Shown one piece after another: positions 38,074 through 46,255 of a DNA stretch of 64,000 nucleotides; the first letter of the stretch is position 1, and every line of letters begins with the position of its first letter. The notes under the pieces were generated by a model. It was not told the DNA's origin. It searched no databases and saw only the letters and a program-made list of their open reading frames with translations. The translations under genes were made by a program, and so were the position numbers. This DNA is from Caenispirillum salinarum_A (GTDB taxonomy: Bacteria; Pseudomonadota; Alphaproteobacteria; Rhodospirillales; Rhodospirillaceae). The stretch is from positions 3,596,001 through 3,660,000 of the forward strand of contig NZ_CP085224.1 of the NCBI RefSeq assembly GCF_044803115.1, in the 5' to 3' direction.

Positions 38074-38155
38074 ATTCCTGCTTTCGCAGGAATGACGGGG
38101 ATTTCTGATTTTGAAGCAGGCCCTTAAGACCCGTCGTCCCAGCGAAAGCTGGGAC
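38074..38155. repeat. REP-like hairpins between bchG and ppsR
   Basis: ATTCCTGC-TTTC-GCAGGAAT (38074-38093) and GTCCCAGC-GAAA-GCTGGGAC (38136-38155) are perfect stem-loops. The tetraloop pair CCAGCGAAAGCTGG is a form I know as a dispersed extragenic palindrome in many proteobacteria. The 287-base gap 37898-38184 otherwise holds only the bchG promoter. Confidence 0.75.
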
Positions 38156-38184
38156 CCATGGACGCGGTCAACCGCCCCCAGCCG

Positions 38185-39624
38185 TCAGCCGGCGTTGTCA
38201 CCGTCCATGTCGCCGATCATGCCGTAGCGGCGCAGCTTGACGTAGAGGCTCTGGCGCGACAGGCCCAGCATTTCCGCCGCCGAGGCACGGTTGTCGCCGG
38301 TCAGGTCCAGGGCCGCCTGGATGCACAGTTGCTCGATCATGTCGGTGGTGTCGCGGATGATGTCCTTCAGCGGCACGCGGCCCACCAGTTCGGTCAACTC
38401 GTTGACGGAATGGGGCAGTTCCGGCTCCGTCGGCGGCGGCTCGGCGCTCAGGCGCTGGCTGACGTCGCGGATGACGAAGGCGATGTCGGTGCCCGCCCCC
38501 TCGCTGAGCGCCACCGCCGACAGTTCCACGTCGGCACCGGCGCCGTACTCGCCCTGCGCCAAGGTCCCAAGCAGCCGCACGCTGCCGTCCTCGCGCACCG
38601 TGCCGATGATCGCCGCCAGGTCGATTCCCGGCCGGCCGATCCAGCGGTCCATCGGTTCGCCGCGCACCTGTTCCTCGGTCGCCAGTTGCACGAGATCAAG
38701 AAACGCCGTGTTGGCCGACCGGATGCGCCCGGTGTTATCGGTCAGGACGAAGGCGTCCGGCAGGGCCATCATGGCCTCCTGCCAGGCGCCGGCAGCCTCG
38801 GCGCCCTGCCCGGACGCCATGGCGTCGGAGCGCTGGGGCAGCAGGCGGATCAGGAAGAACGCCGCGCGCTCCTGCCGGAACAGGGCGGCCGACAGCACCA
38901 CCGGCGCCGGCTGCCCGGCCAGGTGGACCGTCACGCCCTCGGCCTCGCCGCGTGCCCGCACGGTCGCCAGCAGCGACGTCACGGCCTGCACGTCGTCCCC
39001 CTCGATGCCGTGGGGGAAGGTGCGGCCGACGATCTGCCGCGTGCTGTCGCCGAACAGGGCGACGGCCGCCGGATTGGCCTCCACCACCTTGCGGGTCTGC
39101 GCGTCGACCACCAGCACGGCTTCCGAGGTCAGTTTGAACAGCAGGCGGTAGCGGGTTTCCATGTGGCGCAGGCGGGCATAGTCGCGCTCCAGCGATTGCT
39201 GCGCGTTGACCAGACGCTGCTGAAGCTCCGCCAGCGAGCGCAGATCGCGTCCCAGCGCCACGATGGGTCCGTCACGGTCCAGCCGCACGGCGGAATAAAG
39301 CACCGGCACGTCGGCCTTGCCGCTCCCGCCCGGGTGGTTGACCTGGCGCGGGCGCGGCGTCTCGGTCGCATCGGCACCGCGGGCGGCCTTGAGCAGGGCC
39401 TCGATCTTGGGGCGGCTTTCCACCGTCACGGTTTCCAGCCACGACCGGCCCAGCCACTCCCCGCCGGCGGCGCGTTGCAGGTCCTCGCTGCCGAACGCGG
39501 CGTCACGCACCGTGCCGTCGGCGTCCATCACCAGGGCGATGTCGGCCGCCGAGGCGATCAGGGTCGCGGCGGCTTCCGCCCCCAGCGTGCCCAGCGATGT
39601 CTTCGGTGTGCGGAAGTGTTTCAC
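38185..39624 (-). CDS. ppsR: PpsR/CrtJ redox-responsive repressor
   Basis: A 479-residue transcription factor that represses bch, crt and puc genes under oxygen. It has three PAS regions (about 20-130, 160-265 and 285-395) with a coiled linker (QQRLVNAQQSLERDYARLRHMETRYR-type helix near 130-160), and a C-terminal Fis-type helix-turn-helix (RASAAEMLGLSRQSLYVKLRRYG). Cys434 sits just before the HTH, at the place of the redox Cys of Rhodobacter PpsR/CrtJ. The start is a GTG overlapping the aerR stop (GTGA), the classical aerR-ppsR order. Confidence 0.96.
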   Translation of the reverse strand: MKHFRTPKTSLGTLGAEAAATLIASAADIALVMDADGTVRDAAFGSEDLQRAAGGEWLGRSWLETVTVESRPKIEALLKAARGADATETPRPRQVNHPGGSGKADVPVLYSAVRLDRDGPIVALGRDLRSLAELQQRLVNAQQSLERDYARLRHMETRYRLLFKLTSEAVLVVDAQTRKVVEANPAAVALFGDSTRQIVGRTFPHGIEGDDVQAVTSLLATVRARGEAEGVTVHLAGQPAPVVLSAALFRQERAAFFLIRLLPQRSDAMASGQGAEAAGAWQEAMMALPDAFVLTDNTGRIRSANTAFLDLVQLATEEQVRGEPMDRWIGRPGIDLAAIIGTVREDGSVRLLGTLAQGEYGAGADVELSAVALSEGAGTDIAFVIRDVSQRLSAEPPPTEPELPHSVNELTELVGRVPLKDIIRDTTDMIEQLCIQAALDLTGDNRASAAEMLGLSRQSLYVKLRRYGMIGDMDGDNAG

Positions 39625-40559
39625 GGATCACCAGCCACAAGAGATCGAGAACCACGGTCGTCGCAACGGCCGCCCGGATCGGCATACGGCCACGCCGACA
39701 ATCGTTCCGCCAGCGTTACCGCATGACGACCGTTTACCCCCATTGCATCGGCCCCAACAAGCCCGGAGATGCTTGGATCGCAAAGAAAAACAGGTCCCCC
39801 GACAACGACCGCAACATTTCTGCAACAACTCACGCGACGAATGTCGGAGATCGTCGCCTCAAGTTCAGACAGCCAGCGGGCGCCGGAAAGGGAGAGGCCG
39901 ACGACGGCGAACGGCGTCTCCGCCACCGCCCGCACCAGCGCGCAGCGGGTGGTCGGCGCCGGCGGCGCAGCCACCTCCCAGCCTGCCCGGCGCAGGAAGA
40001 CGGCAACCGTTTCGGCGCCGAAGCCGTGCTGCTCGCCGGGAGTCGATGCCACCAGGGCGCGCCGGGCCGGACCGGGCGCGGCGGCCATGGCGTCGGGCGC
40101 GCAGTCGGCGGTGTCCAGTTCCTTCAACAGGCCCTGCACGGTGAGCATGCCCGTGGTGACTTCGGCGAAACCGCAGGTGTCGGCAGCCCAGGCATCGCCC
40201 AGCCGGCGGGCGATCGGCCCCAGGAGGTCGAGCATGAGGGCCGGCGCGGGCAGCCCGCGCGCAAGACGGCCGCGGACATGGCGGCGCACCGGGCCGTGCT
40301 GGCCGGCGATCAGAAGCCGCGCCAGGCCGTCCGCTTCCGCCGCCGTGACCACGGCCGCCGAATGTCCGGCACCCGGCTGCCGCCTCCGGTGGCGGGCGAT
40401 GAGGCGGGGGATCAGATGATGCTGAACCGCCCGGTCCAGCACCACGGCCGGCGGCGGCGCCTGGATGGCGAACGCCCCCGCGCCAGCCGCCGGACCGCTC
40501 AACGCATCAGGCCGGTGCAGGACAGGCATGGGGGGCAGGCCGCGATGGGGGCCGAGCAT
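39621..40559 (-). CDS. aerR: AerR/PpaA-type B12-binding antirepressor
   Basis: A 312-residue regulator with a helical domain (DLLGPIARRLGDAW..DTCGFAEVTTG) and a B12-binding Rossmann domain containing ExHxxG at 176-181 (GEQHGFGAETVAVFLRRAGW). AerR binds hydroxocobalamin and, in light, antagonises PpsR/CrtJ. The ATG at 40559 is chosen because AAAGGAGA lies 7 bases upstream; a GTG nine codons earlier lacks one. It is coupled to ppsR and divergent from bchF. Confidence 0.92.
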   Translation of the reverse strand: MLGPHRGLPPMPVLHRPDALSGPAAGAGAFAIQAPPPAVVLDRAVQHHLIPRLIARHRRRQPGAGHSAAVVTAAEADGLARLLIAGQHGPVRRHVRGRLARGLPAPALMLDLLGPIARRLGDAWAADTCGFAEVTTGMLTVQGLLKELDTADCAPDAMAAAPGPARRALVASTPGEQHGFGAETVAVFLRRAGWEVAAPPAPTTRCALVRAVAETPFAVVGLSLSGARWLSELEATISDIRRVSCCRNVAVVVGGPVFLCDPSISGLVGADAMGVNGRHAVTLAERLSAWPYADPGGRCDDRGSRSLVAGDP

Positions 40560-40632
40560 TCGCCGTCTCCTTTGCGGGGGAGCCACTCGTATACCGAACC
40601 ACCGTCACAGCATGCCTTCTCCCCGCCCCGCC

Positions 40633-40689
40633 TGTCATTCATTTTTTACGTCTAGTTCTATTGACACGTCGGATGCGGCGGTTCAGACT
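40633..40689 (+). promoter_or_regulatory. bchF promoter with composite PpsR-like operator
   Basis: TGT (40633-40635), 12 bases, ACGT (40648-40651), 12 bases, ACA (40664-40666) form a 34-base element. Half-sites TGTC and GACA match the PpsR consensus outer ends. TTGACA (40661-40666) is a consensus -35 inside the right half, and CAGACT (40684-40689) is a weak -10 at 17 bases. It lies in the 163-base divergent gap and could control both bchFNEJ and aerR-ppsR. Confidence 0.65.
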
Positions 40690-40722
40690 CCGTCCATGCG
40701 CTGAGCCTCGAGGAGGATCGTC

Positions 40723-41415
40723 ATGCGTCAGCATCTGGCGGACGCCCGCCCCTACGCCCCGACCTTCGGCACCCGCCTTGCGGGCTGGCTGGACATCGAC
40801 CGCGCCATCGCCGCCATCGACGGCTGCCCGTGGACGGCCACCTCCGGCCTGGCCCGGCACCGCGCCGCCGTGCGCCGCGCCAACGCCAGGCACGCCGCCG
40901 CCGTCGGCCGCATTCGGCCGGTGCGGCCCCTCTACACGCCCGACGAACGGCGACGGCGCGACGAGTCGCCGTGGACGCTGGTGCAGGGTGTGCTCGCGCC
41001 CGTGCAGTTCCTGGTGTTCGTGGTCAGCCTGGCCCTGGTGCTTCGCACGCTGGCGACCGGCGAGGGCTATGCGCTCGCCACCGGATCGGTGGTGGCCAAG
41101 ACGCTGGTGCTCTACGCCATCATGGTCACCGGGGCGATCTGGGAGAAAAAGGTCTTCGGCCGCTACCTCTTCGCCCCGGCCTTCTTCTGGGAAGACGTGG
41201 TCAGCATGCTGGTGCTGGCCCTGCACACCGCCTACCTGGGCGCGGTGGCCTTCGGCTGGCTGGACGCGACGGGGCAGCTTCTGCTGGCGCTTGCGGCCTA
41301 TGTGGCCTACGTGGTCAACGCCGGGCAGTTCGTGTTGAAGCTGCGCGCCGCCCGCCGCCAGGAGCGTGACGAGGTCGAAGGCGGCCTGCCCGCCGGGGCG
41401 GAGCCGGCGGAATGA
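40723..41415 (+). CDS. bchF: 2-vinyl bacteriochlorophyllide hydratase with N-terminal extension
   Basis: A 230-residue membrane enzyme that hydrates the C3-vinyl group to hydroxyethyl on the way to bacteriochlorophyllide a. The BchF core starts near residue 68 (RPLYTPDERRRRDESPW) and holds VTGAIWEKKVFGRYLFAPAFFWEDVVSM and LHTAYLGAV, with four hydrophobic segments. The first 67 residues have no counterpart in BchF proteins I know, which are about 160-180 residues. The start is supported by AGGAGG 6 bases upstream; a GTG at residue 67 has none. It overlaps bchN by 4 bases. Confidence 0.93.
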   Translation: MRQHLADARPYAPTFGTRLAGWLDIDRAIAAIDGCPWTATSGLARHRAAVRRANARHAAAVGRIRPVRPLYTPDERRRRDESPWTLVQGVLAPVQFLVFVVSLALVLRTLATGEGYALATGSVVAKTLVLYAIMVTGAIWEKKVFGRYLFAPAFFWEDVVSMLVLALHTAYLGAVAFGWLDATGQLLLALAAYVAYVVNAGQFVLKLRAARRQERDEVEGGLPAGAEPAE

Positions 41416-42731
41416 CCCCCTTCGACCGCTCCGACCCCGCCCCGCCCGCCGGCGGCTGCGACGACACTCCGCCGGCGGTGCTGCGGGAACGCGGCCAGCA
41501 TGAAGTGTTCTGCGGCCTGACGGGCATCATCTGGCTGCACCGCAAGATGCGCGACGCCTTCTTCCTGATCGTGGGGTCGCGCACCTGCGCCCACCTCATG
41601 CAGTCCGCCGCCGGGGTGATGATCTTCGCCGAGCCGCGCTTCGCCACCGCCATCCTGGAGGAACAGGACCTCGCGGGTCTGGCCGACGCCAACGACGAGC
41701 TGGACCGCGTGGTGGACCGCCTGCTGGCCCGCCGGCCGGACGTAAAGACGCTGTTCCTGGTGGGATCGTGCCCGTCCGAGGTCATCAAGATCGACCTCTC
41801 CCGCGCCGCCCAGCGGCTTTCGCGCCGCCACCTGCCGGCGACGCGCGTGCTGGCCTACTCCGGCAGCGGCATCGAGACGACGTTCACGGAAGGGGAAGAC
41901 GCCTGCCTCGCCTCCCTGGTGCCGGAGATGCCGGCGGCGGCGGCGGACGCGGCGTCGCTGCTGGTCATCGGATCGCTGCCCGACCTGGTGGAAGACCAGT
42001 TCGCCCGGCTGTTCGCCGCCATGGGGCTGGAGAACGCGGGGTTCCTGCCCGCCCGCGAGGCCTCCGTCCTGCCCGCCGTGGGGCCGGGAACGCGCGTGCT
42101 CATGGCGCAGCCCTTCCTCGCCGCCACCGCCAAGGCGTTGGAGGGGCGCGGAGCCGAGGTGCTGTCCGCCCCCTACCCCTTCGGCGCCGAGGGCACGGAA
42201 GCCTGGCTGCGCGAGGGCGCGCGGGCGTTTCGCGTGCCGGAGGATCGGTTCGCCGCCGCCATCGCGCCGGGCAAGGCGCGGGCGGTAAAGGCGCTGGCGG
42301 CGGCGCGGGAAAGGCTGGCCGGCAAGTCGGTGTTCTTCTTCCCCGACTCGCAGTTGGAGATCCCGTTGGCGCGGTTCCTGGCGCGCGAGATGGGCATGAC
42401 GCTGACGGAAGTCGGCACGCCCTACCTCCACCGCCGCCACATGGCCGCCGAACTGGCGCTGCTGCCCGAGGGCACGCCCCTGTCGGAGGGCCAGGACGTC
42501 GACCGGCAACTGGACCGCGCCCGCACCGCCCGGCCGGACCTGACCGTCTGCGGCCTCGGCCTCGCCAATCCGCTGGAGGCCGAGGGGCTGGCGACCAAGT
42601 GGTCCATCGAGCTGGTCTTTTCCCCCGTCCACGGGTTCGAGCACGCCGCCGACCTGGCCGAACTGTTCACCCGCCCGCTGACCCGCCGCGCGCTGCTGGC
42701 GCGCGGCCAAGACCAGAGCAAGAGGGCCTGA
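41412..42731 (+). CDS. bchN: Dark-operative protochlorophyllide reductase, N subunit
   Basis: A 439-residue NifD/NifK-like subunit of DPOR, which reduces ring D of protochlorophyllide without light. Cys34 (HEVFCGLTGI), Cys59 (GSRTCAHLMQS) and Cys120 (LVGSCPSEVIK) supply three ligands of the NB-cluster; the fourth is Asp36 of BchB. In many purple bacteria bchN is next to bchB; here bchE, bchJ and a regulator lie between them. Confidence 0.97.
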   Translation: MTPFDRSDPAPPAGGCDDTPPAVLRERGQHEVFCGLTGIIWLHRKMRDAFFLIVGSRTCAHLMQSAAGVMIFAEPRFATAILEEQDLAGLADANDELDRVVDRLLARRPDVKTLFLVGSCPSEVIKIDLSRAAQRLSRRHLPATRVLAYSGSGIETTFTEGEDACLASLVPEMPAAAADAASLLVIGSLPDLVEDQFARLFAAMGLENAGFLPAREASVLPAVGPGTRVLMAQPFLAATAKALEGRGAEVLSAPYPFGAEGTEAWLREGARAFRVPEDRFAAAIAPGKARAVKALAAARERLAGKSVFFFPDSQLEIPLARFLAREMGMTLTEVGTPYLHRRHMAAELALLPEGTPLSEGQDVDRQLDRARTARPDLTVCGLGLANPLEAEGLATKWSIELVFSPVHGFEHAADLAELFTRPLTRRALLARGQDQSKRA

Positions 42732-42734
42732 GCC

Positions 42735-44348
42735 ATGCGCATCGTCCTGATCCATCCCAACTATCACTCGGGCGGGGCGGAGATCGCCGGAAGCTGGCCG
42801 CCGGCCTGGGCGGCCTACATCGGCGGCGCCCTGAAGGCAGCCGGGTTCACCGACGTCACCTTCATCGACGCCATGACCCATCACCTGGACGACGACACGG
42901 TCCGCGCCCGCCTGCGCGACCTTCAGCCCGACGTGATCGGCGCGACGGCCATCACGCCGTCAATCTACAAGGCGGAACGGCTGCTTGAGATCGCCAAGGA
43001 GGAAGTGCCGGAGGCCGTGACCGTTCTGGGCGGCGTGCACGCGACCTTCATGTACCAGCAGGTGCTGACGGAGGCGCCCTTCATCGACGCCATCGTGCGC
43101 GGCGAGGGCGAAGAAATCATCGTCAACCTGGTGCGCGCGGTCGACGAGGGCCGCTGGCCGGCCGACCGCGCCGCCGTGCGCGGCATCGCATACCGCGACG
43201 AGAACCGCGAGCAGATCATCGCCACGCCCGCCGCGCCGACCGTCAAGGACCTGGATGCCATCACGCCCGACTGGGGCCTGTTGTCGTGGGACGACTACCG
43301 GTACGTGCCGCTGGGTGTGAAGGTCGCCATTCCCAACATGGCGCGTGGCTGCCCCTTTACATGCAGCTTCTGCAGCCAGTGGAAGTTCTGGCGCGACTAC
43401 CGCATCCGCGACCCCAAAAAGGTTGTCGACGAGATCGAGGGGCTGGTCAACGACCACTGCGTCGGGTTCTTCATCCTGGCCGACGAGGAACCGACCATCA
43501 ACCGCAAGAAGTTCATCCAGTTCTGTCAGGGACTGATCGACCGCGGCCTGCCGGACAAGATCACCTGGGGCATCAACACCCGCGTCACCGACATACTGCG
43601 CGACGAGGACCTGCTGCCCTTCTACCGCAAGGCCGGGCTGGTGCATGTGTCGCTGGGCACGGAGGCCGCCGCGCAGTTGAAGCTGGACCGCTTCAACAAG
43701 GAAACCAAGGTGGAGGAGAACGCCCGCGCCATCCGCCTTCTGCGCGAGGCCGACATCTTCGTGGAGGCGCAGTTCATCGTCGGGCTGGACAACGAAACGC
43801 CGGAAACCCTGGAAGAAACCTACCGCATGGCGAAGGACTGGGACCCCGACCTCGCCAACTGGGCCATGTACACGCCCTGGCCGTTCTCGCCCCTGTTCCA
43901 GGATCTGGGGGAGAAGGTGGAGGTCTTCGACTTCGAGAAATACAACTTCGTCACCCCCATCATGAAGCCCGAGGCCATGGACCGGGCGGAGCTTCTGGAC
44001 CGGGTGATGCACAACTACCGGCGCTTCTACATGCGCAAGGCGCTGCTCCACTACCCCTGGCGCGGCACCGGCTTCCGCCGCCGCTACCTGCTGGGATGCC
44101 TGAAGGCGTTCCTGAAGGCAGGCGTGCAGCGCACGTTCTATGACCTGGGCAAGGTGGGCTACTGGGGCCCGCAGTCCAAGGAGACGGTGGACTTCCACTT
44201 CGACGAGCGCCGCACCCGCGCGCCCCTGCCCGCCAGCACCGACGACTGGCAGGCCGCCGCCGAGCGCGGCCGCAAGCCGGACGCGCCGACGGAACCGGAG
44301 GCCACCATGGCCTGCGGCGGCGGCCGTCAGCAGATGGAGGACGCCTGA
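42735..44348 (+). CDS. bchE: Oxygen-independent Mg-protoporphyrin IX monomethyl ester cyclase
   Basis: A 537-residue B12-dependent radical SAM enzyme that forms the fifth ring E using water as oxygen source. The N-terminal B12-binding-like domain (IHPNYHSGGAEIAGSWPP) is followed by the radical SAM CX3CX2C at Cys206, Cys210 and Cys213 (MARGCPFTCSFCSQWKFWRDYR-type block). The MACGGGRQQM tail is typical. The start lies 3 bases after the bchN stop. An oxygen-dependent alternative, acsF, lies 13 kb downstream. Confidence 0.97.
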   Translation: MRIVLIHPNYHSGGAEIAGSWPPAWAAYIGGALKAAGFTDVTFIDAMTHHLDDDTVRARLRDLQPDVIGATAITPSIYKAERLLEIAKEEVPEAVTVLGGVHATFMYQQVLTEAPFIDAIVRGEGEEIIVNLVRAVDEGRWPADRAAVRGIAYRDENREQIIATPAAPTVKDLDAITPDWGLLSWDDYRYVPLGVKVAIPNMARGCPFTCSFCSQWKFWRDYRIRDPKKVVDEIEGLVNDHCVGFFILADEEPTINRKKFIQFCQGLIDRGLPDKITWGINTRVTDILRDEDLLPFYRKAGLVHVSLGTEAAAQLKLDRFNKETKVEENARAIRLLREADIFVEAQFIVGLDNETPETLEETYRMAKDWDPDLANWAMYTPWPFSPLFQDLGEKVEVFDFEKYNFVTPIMKPEAMDRAELLDRVMHNYRRFYMRKALLHYPWRGTGFRRRYLLGCLKAFLKAGVQRTFYDLGKVGYWGPQSKETVDFHFDERRTRAPLPASTDDWQAAAERGRKPDAPTEPEATMACGGGRQQMEDA

Positions 44349-44352
44349 GGCC

Positions 44353-44991
44353 ATGCCCCGGCCGGCCATCCAGGATCACGCGCCCGATGCGGTCCTGGCG
44401 GCGGCGGCCGGCGTCATCGGTCCCAACGCCCTGATCCAGGTGGCGGCGGCGCTGAAGGAGTCGTACGGACCGGCGGAGGCGGCGGCGGTGTTCGCCGCGG
44501 CCGGGGTGGCGCGGTATCTGGACACCCCGCCGCGGACCATGGTGGACGAGCGCATGGTCACCGCCCTGCACGCGGCCCTGCGCGCGCATCTGGGCGTGGC
44601 GGAGGCGCGCGCGGTGGCCGATGATGCGGGGGTGCGGACGGCCGACTACCTGCTCGCCCATCGCATCCCGCCGGCTGCCCAAAGGGTGCTGCGGGTTCTG
44701 CCCCCGACACTGGCGGCGCGGATGCTGCTGGGCTCCATCGGCGCCCATGCCTGGACCTTTGCCGGCAGCGGCACCTTCACCCACCGGGCCGGCCGGCCGG
44801 TGGTGCTCGAGATCAAGGGATGCCCCTTGTGCCGGGGCGCCCTCGCGGCGTCGGAGGAGGTGCTGTGCGACTACTACGCCGGCACCTTCCGTCATCTTTT
44901 CCTGACACTGGTCACGCCGCGCGCCCGCATCGCGCAGACGACCTGCCAGGCCGCCGGGGCAGCGGCCTGCGGCTTCATCATTGCCTGGTAA
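44353..44991 (+). CDS. bchJ: BchJ, V4R-domain protein of bacteriochlorophyll synthesis
   Basis: A 212-residue soluble protein with a V4R-type ligand-binding domain. It has YLLAHRIPPAAQRVL, the FTHRAGRPVVLEIKGCPLC block and a C-terminal QAAGAAACGFIIAW, the usual BchJ endings. BchJ was first named a 4-vinyl reductase; later work suggests it binds porphyrin intermediates and helps channel them, with BciA/BciB as reductases. It starts 4 bases after bchE and converges with the second aerR-like gene at a 9-base gap. Confidence 0.92.
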   Translation: MPRPAIQDHAPDAVLAAAAGVIGPNALIQVAAALKESYGPAEAAAVFAAAGVARYLDTPPRTMVDERMVTALHAALRAHLGVAEARAVADDAGVRTADYLLAHRIPPAAQRVLRVLPPTLAARMLLGSIGAHAWTFAGSGTFTHRAGRPVVLEIKGCPLCRGALAASEEVLCDYYAGTFRHLFLTLVTPRARIAQTTCQAAGAAACGFIIAW

Positions 44992-45000
44992 AGCCCCGCC

Positions 45001-45786
45001 TCATGTCATTGCCAACAGGGTTTCCGCCTGAAGAACGGCGTCGTGGCCGTCGGTGGCCATGGCGTCGGCGCCCACGTCGACGGCCCATTCCGGGTGATCC
45101 ACGAACAGCGCGCCGCCCACCAGCACCTGCACCGGCCGGTCGCCGGCGGAGCGACGGACGGCGGTGATGGCCTGCGTCAGCGGGTTCAGGTGGCGCTCGC
45201 AGGAGGCGGACAGGCCCACCATGCCCACGCGGCGCCGGCGCACCGCCCCGGCCAGCGCGGCACCGGAGCGGAAGCAGTCGCGGGCGCAGACCCAGCCGGC
45301 GCGGCGCAGGAAGGCCGCCACCACCGACAGGCCGAACCCATGCTGTTCGCCCGGCACGGGGCACAGCAGGATGGTCCGTCCGCCTTCACCGGCCACCGGC
45401 GCGGTGGTTGTGAAGCGGGGGCCGAGCGCGTGCAGCGCCTGTTGCAGGTTGCAGCACCCCAGCGTGACGTCGGCGAAGGAGCACAGGTCTTCCTCCCACC
45501 AGACGCCGAGGCGGCGCGCGACGGGACCCAGAAGATCCGTGCAGAGGGTTTCGGCGGTAAAACCGGCCGCATGCAGCTTTTGCACATGGGCCACCGCGGT
45601 TTCCGCATCGCCCTTCATCGCCAGGTCGGCGAAGTGGCGGATGTAGCCCATCCCCGGCAGGATTACCGGCGGGGTCGCGGAAAAGCGGACTTCCGGCGCT
45701 GCCAGCGACCATCCCAGCGCGCCGTGTCTTTGATCGTCGGCGGCTCCACGCCCTTCCACCAGGGCGTCGCGTGTCGACACATCCAT
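45001..45786 (-). CDS. Second AerR-like B12-binding regulator
   Basis: A 261-residue paralogue of the aerR product. The helical domain (TDLLGPVARRLGVWWEEDLCSFADVTLG) and B12-binding domain with ExHxxG at 147-152 (GEQHGFGLSVVAAFLRRAGW) match AerR closely, but it has no ppsR partner and stands alone between bchJ and bchB, pointing left. GGGGAGG precedes the ATG. It may respond to cobalamin or light and act on PpsR or on another regulator; this is inference. It is unusually Cys-rich for the family (Cys102, Cys111, Cys112). Confidence 0.88.
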   Translation of the reverse strand: MDVSTRDALVEGRGAADDQRHGALGWSLAAPEVRFSATPPVILPGMGYIRHFADLAMKGDAETAVAHVQKLHAAGFTAETLCTDLLGPVARRLGVWWEEDLCSFADVTLGCCNLQQALHALGPRFTTTAPVAGEGGRTILLCPVPGEQHGFGLSVVAAFLRRAGWVCARDCFRSGAALAGAVRRRRVGMVGLSASCERHLNPLTQAITAVRRSAGDRPVQVLVGGALFVDHPEWAVDVGADAMATDGHDAVLQAETLLAMT

Positions 45787-46245
45787 ACCATTGACCTCCC
45801 CGATTCATGACAGCCGGACCGCACGGCCGGCCATCGCCGGACACGGTCTGATCTCGCCGTCACGGGGCGCGTCGGTGTCGGCGGCGTCTCCGTCGGGCCC
45901 GGCGCCCATGCGGAAGCGTGCCGGCATCGACGCGGCGCCGCTTGAGCGGACCGGTCGTTGGCGTCAAGGCCCCCGGCACGGGGCCGGATGGTCTGGGAGG
46001 AGGAGGAGCGCGTGACGCAGTCCTTCAACCGCGACATGCGTGGAATTGTTCCCTCGGTATACTCAGAAATCTCCGACCGGGTGCATTTTTATCCGATCGG
46101 ATACGCATTGTCATGTTTACGTCAACTGCACTTGACACTCCGACGGCGACGGCCTTACGCTTTCTCCAGGTGCCACGAGGAGGACCGTTGCCATGCCTCG
46201 CCGCCACGCCACTTTTTCGTCCCGATCCGCGCGCGGAGCCGTCTC
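45787..46245. other. 459-base divergent region between the second aerR-like gene and bchB
   Basis: The longest gene-free stretch of the window. Near 45990-46010 there is a purine-rich run with repeated GGAG. A perfect 12-base palindrome ATCCGATCGGAT sits at 46091-46102, 17 bases before the PpsR-like half-operator and the bchB promoter. A 20-codon leader ORF is at 46193-46255. No larger conserved gene is seen. Confidence 0.7.
46120..46161 (+). promoter_or_regulatory. bchB promoter with PpsR-like half operator
   Basis: CGT (46120-46122), 12 bases, ACA (46135-46137) is the right half of the element seen before bchF and bchG; the left half here ends in CGC instead of TGT. TTGACA (46132-46137) is a consensus -35 box, with TACGCT (46156-46161) as a partial -10 at 18 bases. 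It would drive the ten-gene bchB-puhE operon. Confidence 0.6.
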
Positions 46246-46255
46246 ATGCGCCTGA
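46193..46255 (+). CDS. Possible 20-residue leader peptide overlapping the bchB start
   Basis: An ATG at 46193, 9 bases after GAGGAGG (46177-46183), opens 20 codons ending in TGA at 46253-46255, ten bases inside bchB. The peptide is Arg- and Ser-rich (starts MPRRHATF). It has the best ribosome site in the leader and would be the first ORF of the long operon, so its translation may open or couple the bchB start. It could be chance. Confidence 0.4.
   Translation: MPRRHATFSSRSARGAVSCA

Noticed and set aside
46012..46245. An in-frame GTG upstream that would extend BchB by 78 residues, with GGAGGAGG before it
   Set aside because: It would place the promoter and the PpsR-like site inside the gene, and BchB proteins begin at the MRLTVWTYDGPPHVG segment.
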